Source of the DNA: Maricaulis sp. | GTDB lineage: Bacteria; Pseudomonadota; Alphaproteobacteria; Caulobacterales; Maricaulaceae | DNA: 53,877 nt | NCBI GenBank assembly: GCA_029251785.1 | Contig: JAQXCQ010000059.1 | Location: 1 to 53,877, forward strand | Direction of reading: 5' to 3' | Shown here: piece by piece, positions 42,845-50,370 of the stretch | How the letters are laid out: every line of letters starts with the position of its first letter | How positions within the stretch are numbered: position 1 is the stretch's first letter | The notes under the pieces: generated by a model | Told to the model about the DNA's origin: nothing | The model's database searches: none | The model's input: only the letters and a program-made list of their open reading frames with translations | Translations under genes and position numbers: made by a program

Positions 42845-43240
42845 ATGACTGCGCTAGATAACCCACGCCACGAGCGTTTCGCCCAAGAATTGGCCACCGG
42901 CTTGCCTCAGACCACCGCTTACGTAAGGGCTGGTTACAGACCTGACCGTCGCCACGCATCACGTCTGGCGTCAAATGGCGACATTCAGGCGCGTGTAGAG
43001 GGATTTCAAGAGGAAGCGGCCCTGCAAACGGGCGTGACCATCGAAACAGTGAACGAGAAGCTGGAGACCGCCTTCCTCGCGGCACAGGCGATGGGCAATG
43101 CATCCGCAATGACCGCCGCAGCGATGGCGCAGGCGAAATTGCATGGCCTTATCGGTCGCGGGCGCAAGCTGAGCACCGCCAGTGGCGAAACACCGGACTT
43201 TACGGTTGACTTCCTCGACACGGACGAACACGCCCGATAG
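42845..43240 (+). CDS. phage terminase small subunit (orphan)
   Basis: The 131-residue product from ATG 42845 shows the TerS-like HTH domain: HERFAQELATGLPQTTAYVRAGYRPDRRHASRLASNGDIQARVEGFQEEAA, followed by a helical oligomerisation part (VNEKLETAFLAAQAMGNASAMTAAAMAQAKLHGL) and an acidic tail. TerS recognises the packaging site and pairs with TerL in phages. No TerL is present here. In phage-inducible islands an orphan TerS diverts helper-phage packaging. ATG 42845 is preferred over TTG 42842. Confidence 0.8.
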   Translation: MTALDNPRHERFAQELATGLPQTTAYVRAGYRPDRRHASRLASNGDIQARVEGFQEEAALQTGVTIETVNEKLETAFLAAQAMGNASAMTAAAMAQAKLHGLIGRGRKLSTASGETPDFTVDFLDTDEHAR

Positions 43241-43358
43241 CGGGCGAAACAAGGTGCCAGGGTATGTTGTCTGGTCGTAGCGCTTGTCGCCTAGTAAAAA
43301 ACCGAAAGACCGGCGCACATCATTCAATTAGATTGCTGCCCAGTTCCTAGGGGTGATT

Positions 43359-44600
43359 ATGAATAAACGTAATGGCTATGTTCTAAAAATACTGGCCGCC
43401 ACTGTGTTGCTGTTGGTAACCAATTTTGCATCCGCTCAGAGCGACTTGGAAAGTCGTTCGAGTCTGATTGAGGAAGAGGACCTTAGCGCCACCCGCGCCG
43501 CCGCGGAACAGGGCTTTGCGTTCTCGCAGTACATTCTCGGTGCCCTCTACAACGATGGTGTAGGGGTCCCCCAAAATCGCACCGAGGCCGCGCGCTGGTT
43601 CCGACTGGCTGCCGAGCAGGGCATGGCCGAAGCGCAAACCGGTCTCGGTGTCCTCTACAACGATGGTGTAGGGGGCCCCCAAAATCGCACCGAAGCCGTA
43701 CGTTGGTTCCGATTGGCAGCCGAGCAAGGGTTTGCTGTAGCCGAATACAATCTCGGTACTCAGTATCAGAACGGGCAAGGTGTTTCGCAAGACTATGCCG
43801 AGGCAGCACGCTGGTTCCGATTGGCAGCCGAACAAGGACTCGCTGAGGCGCAGAACAGTCTCGGCATTCGGTATCAGAACGGGCAAGGTGTTTCGCAAGA
43901 CTATGCCGAGGCAGCACGCTGGTTTCGATTAGCTGCCGAACAAGGACTTGCTCAGGCGCAGTATAACCTTGGTGTCCGCTATCGCCTCGGTCAAGGCGTC
44001 CTGCAAAGTCACACGGAGGCGGCTCACTGGAACCGTTTGGCCGCAGAGCAGGGGCTGGCCACTGCGCAGTATAACATTGGCGTGATTTATCACGACAGCG
44101 AAGACGTCCCGCAAGACTATGCCGAGGCAGCACGTTGGTTCCGATTGGCTGCCGAACAAGGACTTGCTGAGGCGCAGTATTCGCTTGGTGCCCAGTATGA
44201 CTTCGGTCAAGGCGTCCTGCAGAATCACACGGAGGCGGCTCACTGGTACCGTTTGGCCGCGGAGCAGGGGTTGGCAGCTGCGCAGTATAACCTCGGCGTG
44301 ATGAATCGCGACGGTCAGGGCGTCCTGCAAGATTACGCCGAGGCCGCTCGCTGGTACCGTTTGGCCGCCGAACAAGGGCGTGCTGACGCGCAATACAGTC
44401 TCGGCGTCCTGTACGCCCGCGGTCACGGGCTTTTGCAGAATTATGAATTGGCACATATGTGGTTCAATATAGCTGCCTTAAACGGCGGAAACTCTGACGG
44501 GCGGAGCATCGTTGCCGAGGGCATGACATCCGAACAAATAGGGCGCGCTCAAGAAATGGCGAGGGTTTGCCTTGCGTCAGGATATGTTGATTGCGGCTAA
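43359..44600 (+). CDS. secreted Sel1-repeat protein with near-identical repeats
   Basis: A signal peptide (MNKRNGYVLKILAATVLLLVTNFASAQ) is followed by nine tandem 36-residue Sel1 repeats of the form AEQGxAxAQYxLGxxYxxGxGVxQxxxEAARWxRLA. Adjacent repeats are near-identical in DNA with a 108-bp period (compare 43763 with 43871). A short C-terminal tail has two Cys. Sel1 repeats bind other proteins. AGGGG lies five bases before ATG 43359. It is the last gene before the right att copy and is transcribed toward the tRNA. The role in the element is unknown; surface display or effector-like function is possible. Confidence 0.85.
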   Translation: MNKRNGYVLKILAATVLLLVTNFASAQSDLESRSSLIEEEDLSATRAAAEQGFAFSQYILGALYNDGVGVPQNRTEAARWFRLAAEQGMAEAQTGLGVLYNDGVGGPQNRTEAVRWFRLAAEQGFAVAEYNLGTQYQNGQGVSQDYAEAARWFRLAAEQGLAEAQNSLGIRYQNGQGVSQDYAEAARWFRLAAEQGLAQAQYNLGVRYRLGQGVLQSHTEAAHWNRLAAEQGLATAQYNIGVIYHDSEDVPQDYAEAARWFRLAAEQGLAEAQYSLGAQYDFGQGVLQNHTEAAHWYRLAAEQGLAAAQYNLGVMNRDGQGVLQDYAEAARWYRLAAEQGRADAQYSLGVLYARGHGLLQNYELAHMWFNIAALNGGNSDGRSIVAEGMTSEQIGRAQEMARVCLASGYVDCG

Positions 44601-44694
44601 TTCGGGTTCGACCGCTCTCCATTCACGCATACGGCTTGAAATAAGACGATTAGGTGGCTCAGCCATACCCGCATGGCATGTTTTCGTGCCGAGC

Positions 44695-44714
44695 TGTATC
44701 CCATGTGTATCCCG
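44695..44714 (+). repeat. paired 9-bp repeats, candidate integrase arm sites (right)
   Basis: TGTATCCCA (44695-44703) and TGTATCCCG (44706-44714) repeat with the same 11-bp period and orientation as the pair at 36756-36775. They lie about 50 bases inside the tRNA-Thr att copy. Confidence 0.6.
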
Positions 44715-44762
44715 CGCCAATTTTATCAAATGACCAACAGCGTCGATATTGTTGTGTGGCAA

Positions 44763-44811
44763 TGGTGCCGCAGGGGAGAATTGAACTCCCGACCTCGTCA
44801 TTACCAATGAC
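44763..44811. repeat. attachment-site repeat, tRNA copy
   Basis: These 49 bases are shared with 36602-36650 and comprise the CCA end to the anticodon stem of tRNA-Thr. They form the att core from which the element would excise. Confidence 0.92.
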
Positions 44812-44837
44812 GCGCTCTACCCCTGAGCTACTGCGGC
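44763..44837 (-). tRNA. tRNA-Thr (anticodon GGT), CCA encoded
   Basis: On the minus strand the cloverleaf reads from GCCGCAG (44837-44831) to CTGCGGC-A-CCA (44773-44763). The anticodon loop is TTGGTAA, so the anticodon is GGT for ACC/ACT. The T arm GGGAG-TTCAATT-CTCCC is intact. Its 3' half serves as the integration site of the 8.2-kb element. The gene remains complete. Confidence 0.93.
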
Positions 44838-44870
44838 GCCGGTTCGCGATTGCGCGAAACAGAAGCGGGC

Positions 44871-44898
44871 GTATAACGCACACATACGGCTACGCCAA
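44871..44898 (-). promoter_or_regulatory. candidate promoter of tRNA-Thr
   Basis: On the minus strand TTGGCG (44898-44893) and TTATAC (44876-44871) are 16 bases apart, 33 bases before the tRNA 5' end. The match is fair; no other candidate is close. Confidence 0.5.
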
Positions 44899-44928
44899 GA
44901 CCGGTTGACGTCTGGCGCTGCAATCGAC

Positions 44929-45207
44929 ATGAGCAGTGATATGAGCAAGACACCATCTACACCGCCAACCAATGGCAAGACAGACGTGGCAGCTGACGGC
45001 AAGGTGAGCGAGGCCGCTCGTGCGGCAAAGCTTCGCGAAGAGCGATTGAACAAGGCATTGCGGGCAAATCTACGCCGTCGCAAGGCCCCTAGAGGCACAG
45101 CGGAATCGGTCCCGGACGCAACTGAGGTGGGCGAGGAAAGTCCCAAAGTGGCAAGTGCAGAGAGTACTGCGTCTCCTGCCTCGGAAAAACCGCAGGATCG
45201 GTCATAA
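44929..45207 (+). CDS. small basic, disordered protein of unknown function
   Basis: From ATG 44929 (MSSDMSKTPSTPPTNGK) the protein has 92 residues; ATG 44941 is also possible. The middle is strongly basic and helical (AARAAKLREERLNKALRANLRRRKAPRG), flanked by Ser/Thr/Pro/Glu-rich tails, so it is probably disordered. Similar small proteins lie before murA in related alphaproteobacteria. The basic core may bind nucleic acid. No strong ribosome-binding site is seen. Confidence 0.6.
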   Translation: MSSDMSKTPSTPPTNGKTDVAADGKVSEAARAAKLREERLNKALRANLRRRKAPRGTAESVPDATEVGEESPKVASAESTASPASEKPQDRS

Positions 45208-45270
45208 TCATGCCGGTATCCGAGGTCTGTAATTGCGGACGCAAACGGGTTTTCAATTTCAGGAGTTCAC

Positions 45271-46536
45271 ATGGACCGGATCGTCATCCAGGGCGGCGCG
45301 CGCCTTAACGGTACAATTGGTATTAGTGGCGCAAAAAATTCAGCACTCAAACTCATGGCGGCGGCTTTGCTGACGGATGAGACGGTCGTGCTGGAAAATA
45401 TGCCGCGGTTGGCCGATTCCCGCTACATGGCGCAATTGATGGCGCGTTTGGGCGTTCAGATTGAAGAAGGGCCAGGCTCGAGAATGACGCTGGATGCCGG
45501 CACGATAACCGGTGTGTTTGCATCCTATGATTTGGTTCGGAAGATGCGGGCGACGTTTAATGTGTTGGGACCATTGCTAGCGCGAGAGGGCAGGGCCAAA
45601 GTTTCGCTGCCCGGCGGATGCGCGATCGGCGCGCGACCGGTGGATTTACACCTAAAGGCGCTTGAGGCGCTGGGGGCCCAGATTGAGCTGTCTGAAGGCT
45701 ACGTAATCGCTGAGGCCCCCAAGGGGGGGCTGGTCGGCGGTGAGATTGATTTGCCGTTCGCGTCCGTCGGTGCGACGGAGCATGCAATGCTTGCGGCGTC
45801 TCTGGCGCGTGGCGAGACCGTAATCGAGAATGCCGCCCGTGAGCCGGAGCTGGCCGACCTCGGCGAAATGCTGACGTCCATGGGTGCGTTGGTAGAGGGG
45901 GCAGGGACAAGTACAGTCAAAATTCAGGGCCAGAAAAGCCTGTCAGGCGTCACCCATAGTGTCGTGCCAGACCGAATCGAAACGGCGACCTATGCGATCG
46001 CCGTCGCTGCGGCGGGCGGAGATGTGACGCTGACGGGTATTCGTCCGGATCACAATAAATCTTTGTGGCATGCCTTGAGCGAAGCGGGTGTCAGTGTTGA
46101 GACAGGGACAGACACTGTGCGTATCATGCGCAAAGCGGACAAGCTGAAAGCCGTCGATATCGAGACCCAACCCTTCCCGGGTTTTCCGACAGATGCGCAG
46201 GCCCAGTTTATGGCGCTTATGGCACTCGCGGACGGCGCTTCGGTGATCCGTGAAACAATCTTCGAGAACCGCTTCATGCATGCACCAGAATTGGCGCGGC
46301 TCGGTGCTGATATCAGTGTGCACGGGAATGAGGCGATTGTTCGTGGCGTTGATGCGCTGCGCGGTGCGCCGGTGATGGCGACGGACCTGCGCGCATCTGT
46401 CAGCCTTGTTATTGCCGGGCTTGCCGCGGAGGGCGAAACCGTGGTCAATCGTGTCTATCACCTTGATCGAGGATTCGAGCGACTCGAGGCCAAATTGGCT
46501 GGATGTGGCGCGCAGATCGAACGACGCTCTGACTAA
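45271..46536 (+). CDS. murA: UDP-N-acetylglucosamine 1-carboxyvinyltransferase
   Basis: MurA transfers enolpyruvate from PEP to UDP-GlcNAc, the first committed step of peptidoglycan synthesis, in the cytoplasm. The active-site Cys is C117 ([24 protein letters not shown]), so fosfomycin sensitivity is expected. K22 ([15 protein letters not shown]) and the later [22 protein letters not shown] are conserved. The 421 aa length is normal. AGGAG lies six bases before ATG 45271. It heads a dense gene row that includes DUF2948, UPF0262 and the phosphatase. Confidence 0.98.
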   Translation: MDRIVIQGGARLNGTIGISGAKNSALKLMAAALLTDETVVLENMPRLADSRYMAQLMARLGVQIEEGPGSRMTLDAGTITGVFASYDLVRKMRATFNVLGPLLAREGRAKVSLPGGCAIGARPVDLHLKALEALGAQIELSEGYVIAEAPKGGLVGGEIDLPFASVGATEHAMLAASLARGETVIENAAREPELADLGEMLTSMGALVEGAGTSTVKIQGQKSLSGVTHSVVPDRIETATYAIAVAAAGGDVTLTGIRPDHNKSLWHALSEAGVSVETGTDTVRIMRKADKLKAVDIETQPFPGFPTDAQAQFMALMALADGASVIRETIFENRFMHAPELARLGADISVHGNEAIVRGVDALRGAPVMATDLRASVSLVIAGLAAEGETVVNRVYHLDRGFERLEAKLAGCGAQIERRSD

Positions 46537-46548
46537 CGGAGAGATTGA

Positions 46549-46995
46549 TTGGCCCGCGCGTTTACACCCCTAAGACTGAGCGCCCTCGAAACCGAGGACA
46601 TCAATCCAGTATCAGCGGCGTTACAGGATGCTGTCGCGCAATTGGGTGATTTTGACTATTTGGCCCGGGCGCGTGTGTTTACCATCGGATTTAACCGTTA
46701 TTGCTGGGAAGCCGAGCAGAAGAAGCGGCGCGTGCGGTGCGGACTGCAAATAGCCAGCGTATTGGACGTTCGGTCTCGCAACATCCGCCGTGGTGCGGAC
46801 GAGGCTGTGGTCAATCTACTTTCTATTGGCTTTGAAGCGGGGGACGCACCGTCCGGCGAGCTCGTTTTGCTGTTTTCCGGGGATGGTGAACTTCGACTAC
46901 AGGTCGAATGCCTTGACCTTGTGCTTGCGGATGTCAGTGATCCTTGGTCGGCAGTGAGCCGTCCCTCCCACGAACGCGAAGAGAGCGGATCATGA
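46549..46995 (+). CDS. DUF2948 family protein
   Basis: The 148-residue product fits the DUF2948 family, found almost only in alphaproteobacteria directly after murA: PLRLSALETEDINPVSAALQDAV, RFNRYCWE-like FTIGFNRYCWEAEQKKRRVRCGLQI, and LQVECLDLVLADVSDPW. The function is unknown. The start is a TTG at 46549 with GGAGAG five bases upstream; no ATG fits. The stop overlaps the start of UPF0262 as ATGA. In many relatives hisD lies between these two; it is absent here. Confidence 0.88.
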   Translation: MARAFTPLRLSALETEDINPVSAALQDAVAQLGDFDYLARARVFTIGFNRYCWEAEQKKRRVRCGLQIASVLDVRSRNIRRGADEAVVNLLSIGFEAGDAPSGELVLLFSGDGELRLQVECLDLVLADVSDPWSAVSRPSHEREESGS

Positions 46996-47477
46996 GCGAA
47001 GGTCGGACGGATCGTATTATCAATATCGATCTCGAGGCTCCAAGCATGGGCCCCGGTGATGTGAATGCGGAGCATGAGCGTCGGGTCGCTGTGGCTGATC
47101 TTTTGGAAAGCAACAGCTTTCGTCCCAATGGGGAGGCGGTGGGTCCGTTTGATTTACGCCTGGCGATCGAGGGCGATCGGTTGATTTTCGATGTCCGTCT
47201 TGAAGACAAATCTCCCGTTCATGGATTCGTTTTCGCGCTGGGGCCTTTGCGCCGCATCATCAAAGACTATTTTTTGATCTGCGAGAGCTATTATGAGGCC
47301 GTTCGCGATGCGCCGCTGGCCCAGATTGAGGCCATCGATATGGGGCGTCGTGGCGTGCACAATGAGGGATCGACCCTGCTTAAAGAAAGATTGGTGGGCA
47401 AGATAGAGGTCGATTTCGATACGTCCCGGCGGTTGTTTACGCTGATTTGTTCCTTGCACAGGCGCACGCCGACATGA
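46992..47477 (+). CDS. UPF0262 family protein
   Basis: The 161-residue protein from ATG 46992 (MSEGRTDRIINIDLEAPS) is a member of the alphaproteobacterial UPF0262 family, with ERRVAVADLLESNSFRP, FDLRLAIEGDRLIFDVR, RIIKDYFLICESYYEAVR and DMGRRGVHNEGS. Function unknown. It overlaps both neighbours by four bases (ATGA), so the three genes DUF2948, UPF0262 and phosphatase are coupled. An in-frame start at 46944 lies in the DUF2948 gene and is rejected. Confidence 0.9.
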   Translation: MSEGRTDRIINIDLEAPSMGPGDVNAEHERRVAVADLLESNSFRPNGEAVGPFDLRLAIEGDRLIFDVRLEDKSPVHGFVFALGPLRRIIKDYFLICESYYEAVRDAPLAQIEAIDMGRRGVHNEGSTLLKERLVGKIEVDFDTSRRLFTLICSLHRRTPT

Positions 47478-47929
47478 GCGTGTCTTCCACGGCAAGTGGC
47501 CTGCCATCCGTATTGTTTGTTTGTGGTCGCAATGCGATCCGGTCGCCGATGGGCGAGGCGCTTTGGCGCAAGCAATTTGGCCGGAAAGCAGATGCGCGAT
47601 CGTGCGGTGTTATACCCGCAGCCTTTGCGGATGGGTTTATGCTGGCTGTCATGCTGGAAGAGGGTATCGATCTGTCGGACACATCTCCAATCGCACTTCG
47701 CGGTATCGCCGACCCGTCACCAGATCTTGTGATATCTGTGTCGCGCGCCGCTGACCGCATGGCACAAGAGTATTGTGAAGAAACCGGCGCGGCGTTTCTC
47801 GCTTGGCCAATCGATGATCCGAGCGAGACCAGCGGGGGCCGTGAAATGCGGCTGGCAGCCTATCGAAAGACCCGGGAGAGCATAGCTGAACGCATTGCTC
47901 AATGGGCCACAGCGCGAAAAAGCGCTTGA
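47474..47929 (+). CDS. low-molecular-weight protein-tyrosine-phosphatase-like protein
   Basis: The P-loop VLFVCGRNAIRSPMGEAL places the nucleophile C17 and R23 (Cys-x5-Arg-Ser) at the N-terminus. The general-acid loop is WPIDDPSE. The family includes LMW tyrosine phosphatases and ArsC-type reductases; the alphaproteobacterial member between UPF0262 and infA is of unknown substrate. ATG 47474 overlaps the UPF0262 stop. 151 residues, normal length. The region between its stop and infA carries a promoter-like AT-rich stretch (TATATAG). Confidence 0.88.
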   Translation: MSVSSTASGLPSVLFVCGRNAIRSPMGEALWRKQFGRKADARSCGVIPAAFADGFMLAVMLEEGIDLSDTSPIALRGIADPSPDLVISVSRAADRMAQEYCEETGAAFLAWPIDDPSETSGGREMRLAAYRKTRESIAERIAQWATARKSA

Positions 47930-48031
47930 ACCCTCGACTTATCCCACACTAAGGGACTATATAGCGCGCGCTGGGCGCGCCAATTCGGCTTGATTCGGCT
48001 CAAACACTCACAATCCGCGACGAGGAGCCGC

Positions 48032-48250
48032 ATGGCGAAGGAAGAGTTATTGGAGTTTCAGGGGGAAGTGACAGAACTTCTGCCAAACGCCACATTCCGC
48101 GTAAAACTGGAAAACGACCACGAGATCATTGCTCACACTGCTGGCAAGATGCGCAAAAACCGTATCCGTGTCCTGGCGGGCGATAAGGTTCTCGTTGAGA
48201 TGACGCCCTATGACCTGACTAAAGGGCGGATCACCTATCGTTTCAAATAG
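48032..48250 (+). CDS. infA: translation initiation factor IF-1
   Basis: The 72-residue S1/OB-fold protein ([47 protein letters not shown]...) matches IF-1 along its whole length. It binds the ribosomal A-site region during initiation. GAGGAG lies four to five bases before ATG 48032; the open frame from 47990 adds 14 residues without support. Followed by maf after four bases. Confidence 0.98.
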   Translation: MAKEELLEFQGEVTELLPNATFRVKLENDHEIIAHTAGKMRKNRIRVLAGDKVLVEMTPYDLTKGRITYRFK

Positions 48251-48254
48251 CGTG

Positions 48255-48854
48255 ATGGTACCGGGGCTCACCCTTGCCAGCGCATCGCCGCGGCGGCTCG
48301 AACTGCTCAGCGCAGTGGGCCTAAAGCCGGACGCGATCCAGCCTACCGATATCGATGAGAGCGAAATTGACGGCGAGCTTCCGGGCCCGCTGGCGCTTCG
48401 GCTTGCTTGCGAAAAACTGGCGGCGTGCCAGGCGGAAGACACATATGTCCTCGCCGCCGATACGGTGGTAGGGGTTGGGCGACGCATTCTGCCCAAGACG
48501 GAAACCATCGAGCAGGTCGAAATGTGCCTGGACTTGCTGTCCGGGCGTAGTCACCGCGTTTTTACCGGCATCGCTGCACGTGCCCCTGATGGGCAGTTCG
48601 CATCGCGCGTCGTAGAAACCCGGGTTAAATTTAAACGTCTCACCCGCGAAGAGCGTGCGTCCTACATTGCCTGTGGCGAATGGCGCGGCAAGGCGGGCGG
48701 ATATGGCATTCAGGGGCAGGCGGCCTGCTATATCGTGTCGCTGATTGGCTCCTATACCGGCGTTGTGGGCCTGCCGCTCTATGAGACGGTCAATTTGCTG
48801 GGTGGGCTGGGCTATCCCGTGACACAGACCCAAATGGCAGGAGTGCCCGCATGA
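48255..48854 (+). CDS. Maf-like nucleotide pyrophosphatase
   Basis: The 199-residue product hydrolyses non-canonical or damaged nucleoside triphosphates. It has the Maf signature LASASPRRLELL, EKLAACQAED, AADTVVGVG, the SGRSHRVFTGIA turn and GYGIQGQAACYI...GVVGLPLYET. ATG 48255 lies four bases after the infA stop; GTG 48252 is an alternative. The stop overlaps the RNase E/G start as ATGA. Confidence 0.93.
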   Translation: MVPGLTLASASPRRLELLSAVGLKPDAIQPTDIDESEIDGELPGPLALRLACEKLAACQAEDTYVLAADTVVGVGRRILPKTETIEQVEMCLDLLSGRSHRVFTGIAARAPDGQFASRVVETRVKFKRLTREERASYIACGEWRGKAGGYGIQGQAACYIVSLIGSYTGVVGLPLYETVNLLGGLGYPVTQTQMAGVPA

Positions 48855-49924
48855 GCCGCGTGATCCTGATTGAAGAAAATATCGGCGAGACCCGTGCGGC
48901 TGTTGTCGAAAATGGCCGTATTGTCGAATTGCATCTGGATCGCTGGTCGGAGCAGGGCCAGCGCGCCATCGAGGGTGAGGTCTACCGCGGTCGCGTGCGT
49001 CGGGTAGAGACAGCGCTGAACGCCGCCTTTATCGATATTGGCATTGGCGAAGACGGGTTTTTGCCATTCGGCAAGGCGGGGCGTCCGAAGGGCTTTCATG
49101 AGGGCGCCGCCATCGGCGTCCGGGTGACGCGCGAAGCCCATGCGGAAAAAGGCCCGAATTTGTCGCTGACCGAGGTCGAGCCGGGTGATGCGCCGGAGGC
49201 TCTCTCTGACACGCCAATCCTTGCCCAGCGTCTCGTCGCCGGTTTCGGTGACGCCGAGGCGGGCTGGGCCGATGAAAGCTCTCATGATCTGGAGGCGGCC
49301 TTCGATGAGGCGCTGGACCCCAAGGCGATGATACCCGGCGGTGGCAGCCTCTATATCGAGCAGACCCGTGCCATGACGACAATTGATGTTGATGCTGACG
49401 GTCGCAAAGGCCAGGGCAATGCCCAGAAAATGGCGGCGGCGCTAAACTTGTCGGCTGCCAAGGAGGCATCACGCCAAATCCGCATGCGTGGTCTCGGCGG
49501 AATCGTGGCGGTTGATTTTGTACATATGCGTGCACAGCCAGACCGTCGTGCGACTGAGAAGGCGCTGCGTCAGGGCTTTCATCACGATCGCGCGCGGATA
49601 GATGTCGCGCCGATCTCGCAGTTTGGTGTCGCGGAACTGGCGCGTCAGCGTCGAACGCGATCTTTGGGCGAACAGATGCTCGATGCTGATGGTCGCTGGA
49701 CCGTTGAGACGGGGGCTCTGGCAGCTTTGCGCCGCCTGGAACGCGAGGCACGCGCTGTCGGTGGAAAACGCCTGACACTGCTGGTAGCGCCGGGCGTAGC
49801 GGCATGGCTGGAAGACGATCCGATTGAATGGCAATCTGCCATGACAGATCGGATCGGCCCACGTTTCGCTATTGAAGCTCGTGATGGCTGGCCGGTCGAC
49901 AAGATTGATGTACGCGCCAAATAG
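48851..49924 (+). CDS. ribonuclease E/G family protein (short form)
   Basis: The protein (357 aa) has the S1-like N-terminus (EGEVYRGRVRRVETALNAAFIDIGIGEDGFLPF) and the catalytic metal Asp pair in TTIDVDADGR and GIVAVDFVHM of the RNase E/G fold. It is shorter than E. coli RNase G (489 aa), lacking the 5'-sensor interior and the C-terminal Zn-link/small domain; such short members follow maf in many alphaproteobacteria. It probably processes RNA. ATG 48851 overlaps the maf stop (ATGA). Confidence 0.88.
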   Translation: MSRVILIEENIGETRAAVVENGRIVELHLDRWSEQGQRAIEGEVYRGRVRRVETALNAAFIDIGIGEDGFLPFGKAGRPKGFHEGAAIGVRVTREAHAEKGPNLSLTEVEPGDAPEALSDTPILAQRLVAGFGDAEAGWADESSHDLEAAFDEALDPKAMIPGGGSLYIEQTRAMTTIDVDADGRKGQGNAQKMAAALNLSAAKEASRQIRMRGLGGIVAVDFVHMRAQPDRRATEKALRQGFHHDRARIDVAPISQFGVAELARQRRTRSLGEQMLDADGRWTVETGALAALRRLEREARAVGGKRLTLLVAPGVAAWLEDDPIEWQSAMTDRIGPRFAIEARDGWPVDKIDVRAK

Positions 49925-49954
49925 CCTCATTCAGGCCAAGAAGGGGAGATGCAA

Positions 49955-50146
49955 ATGAACAAGACAAGTAAAGAGCCAAGCTGCGCCATGTGTGAGCGCC
50001 CCGTCGAGGTGGACTATAAGCCCTTCTGCTCGAAACGCTGTGCCGACCAGGATCTGGGCAAATGGTTCAATGGTTCCTATGCGATCGCCGGCGAGCCGGC
50101 GGATCAAGCGGAATCCAACCCCTATAGTGATAAGAACGCTGAATAA
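49955..50146 (+). CDS. yacG: DNA gyrase inhibitor YacG
   Basis: The 63-residue protein binds zinc through CAMC and FCSKRC (Cys4 knuckle), followed by DLGKWFNGSYAIAGEPADQ, as in YacG, which binds GyrB and inhibits gyrase. AAGGGGAG lies six bases before ATG 49955; ATG 49949 is possible. It ends the conserved murA block and is followed by tRNA-Phe. Confidence 0.93.
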   Translation: MNKTSKEPSCAMCERPVEVDYKPFCSKRCADQDLGKWFNGSYAIAGEPADQAESNPYSDKNAE

Positions 50147-50188
50147 TTGCGTTAGCTGTAATTGGTGCAACTGAACCGCGTCGAGGCG

Positions 50189-50217
50189 TGGACAGTGCGC
50201 ATCGCGCGCCGTATAAA
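50189..50217 (+). promoter_or_regulatory. sigma70-type promoter of tRNA-Phe
   Basis: TGGACA (50189-50194) and TATAAA (50212-50217) are 17 bases apart, ending 39 bases before the tRNA 5' end. Confidence 0.65.
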
Positions 50218-50256
50218 TCGCGCTCCTGATCGCACTTGCTGCAGATCAGACCCGGT

Positions 50257-50332
50257 GCCCGGGTAGCTCAGTTGGTAGAGCAGCGGATTGAAAATCCGCG
50301 TGTCGGTGGTTCGAATCCGCCCCCGGGCACCA
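50257..50332 (+). tRNA. tRNA-Phe (anticodon GAA), CCA encoded
   Basis: The cloverleaf runs from GCCCGGG (50257-50263) to CCCGGGC-A-CCA (50322-50332). The anticodon loop TTGAAAA has GAA. The T arm GGTGG-TTCGAAT-CCGCC is intact. Its 3' end is the likely attachment site of the element that follows, because a tyrosine recombinase gene lies 38 bases away. Confidence 0.95.
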
Positions 50333-50370
50333 CTTAAAAATTAAACCAAACAATATCAAAGTGTTGGCGC

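Larger units (their letters stand above)
36602..44811. mobile_element. 8.2-kb integrated element in tRNA-Thr(GGT), phage-satellite-like
   Basis: The element is bounded by a perfect 49-bp direct repeat: 36602-36650 is a remnant and 44763-44811 is the 3' half of the intact tRNA-Thr. Between them are a tyrosine recombinase, a C-terminal HTH protein, an AlpA-like protein, a winged-helix protein, a PC4-like protein, an orphan terminase small subunit, a Sel1-repeat protein and a two-gene minus-strand cargo. No large terminase, portal, capsid, tail or lysis gene is present. This gene set resembles phage-inducible chromosomal islands, where TerS redirects packaging. The integrase sits at the end away from the intact tRNA, an unusual placement. 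The tRNA stays intact, so the insertion should be reversible. Confidence 0.85.

Noticed and set aside
43483-44454. Long minus-strand open frame (323 codons) opposite the Sel1 gene
   Set aside because: It is the mirror of a repetitive, G/C-periodic coding array; the product is Arg/Pro-rich low-complexity with no signal or domain, while the plus strand encodes clear Sel1 repeats.
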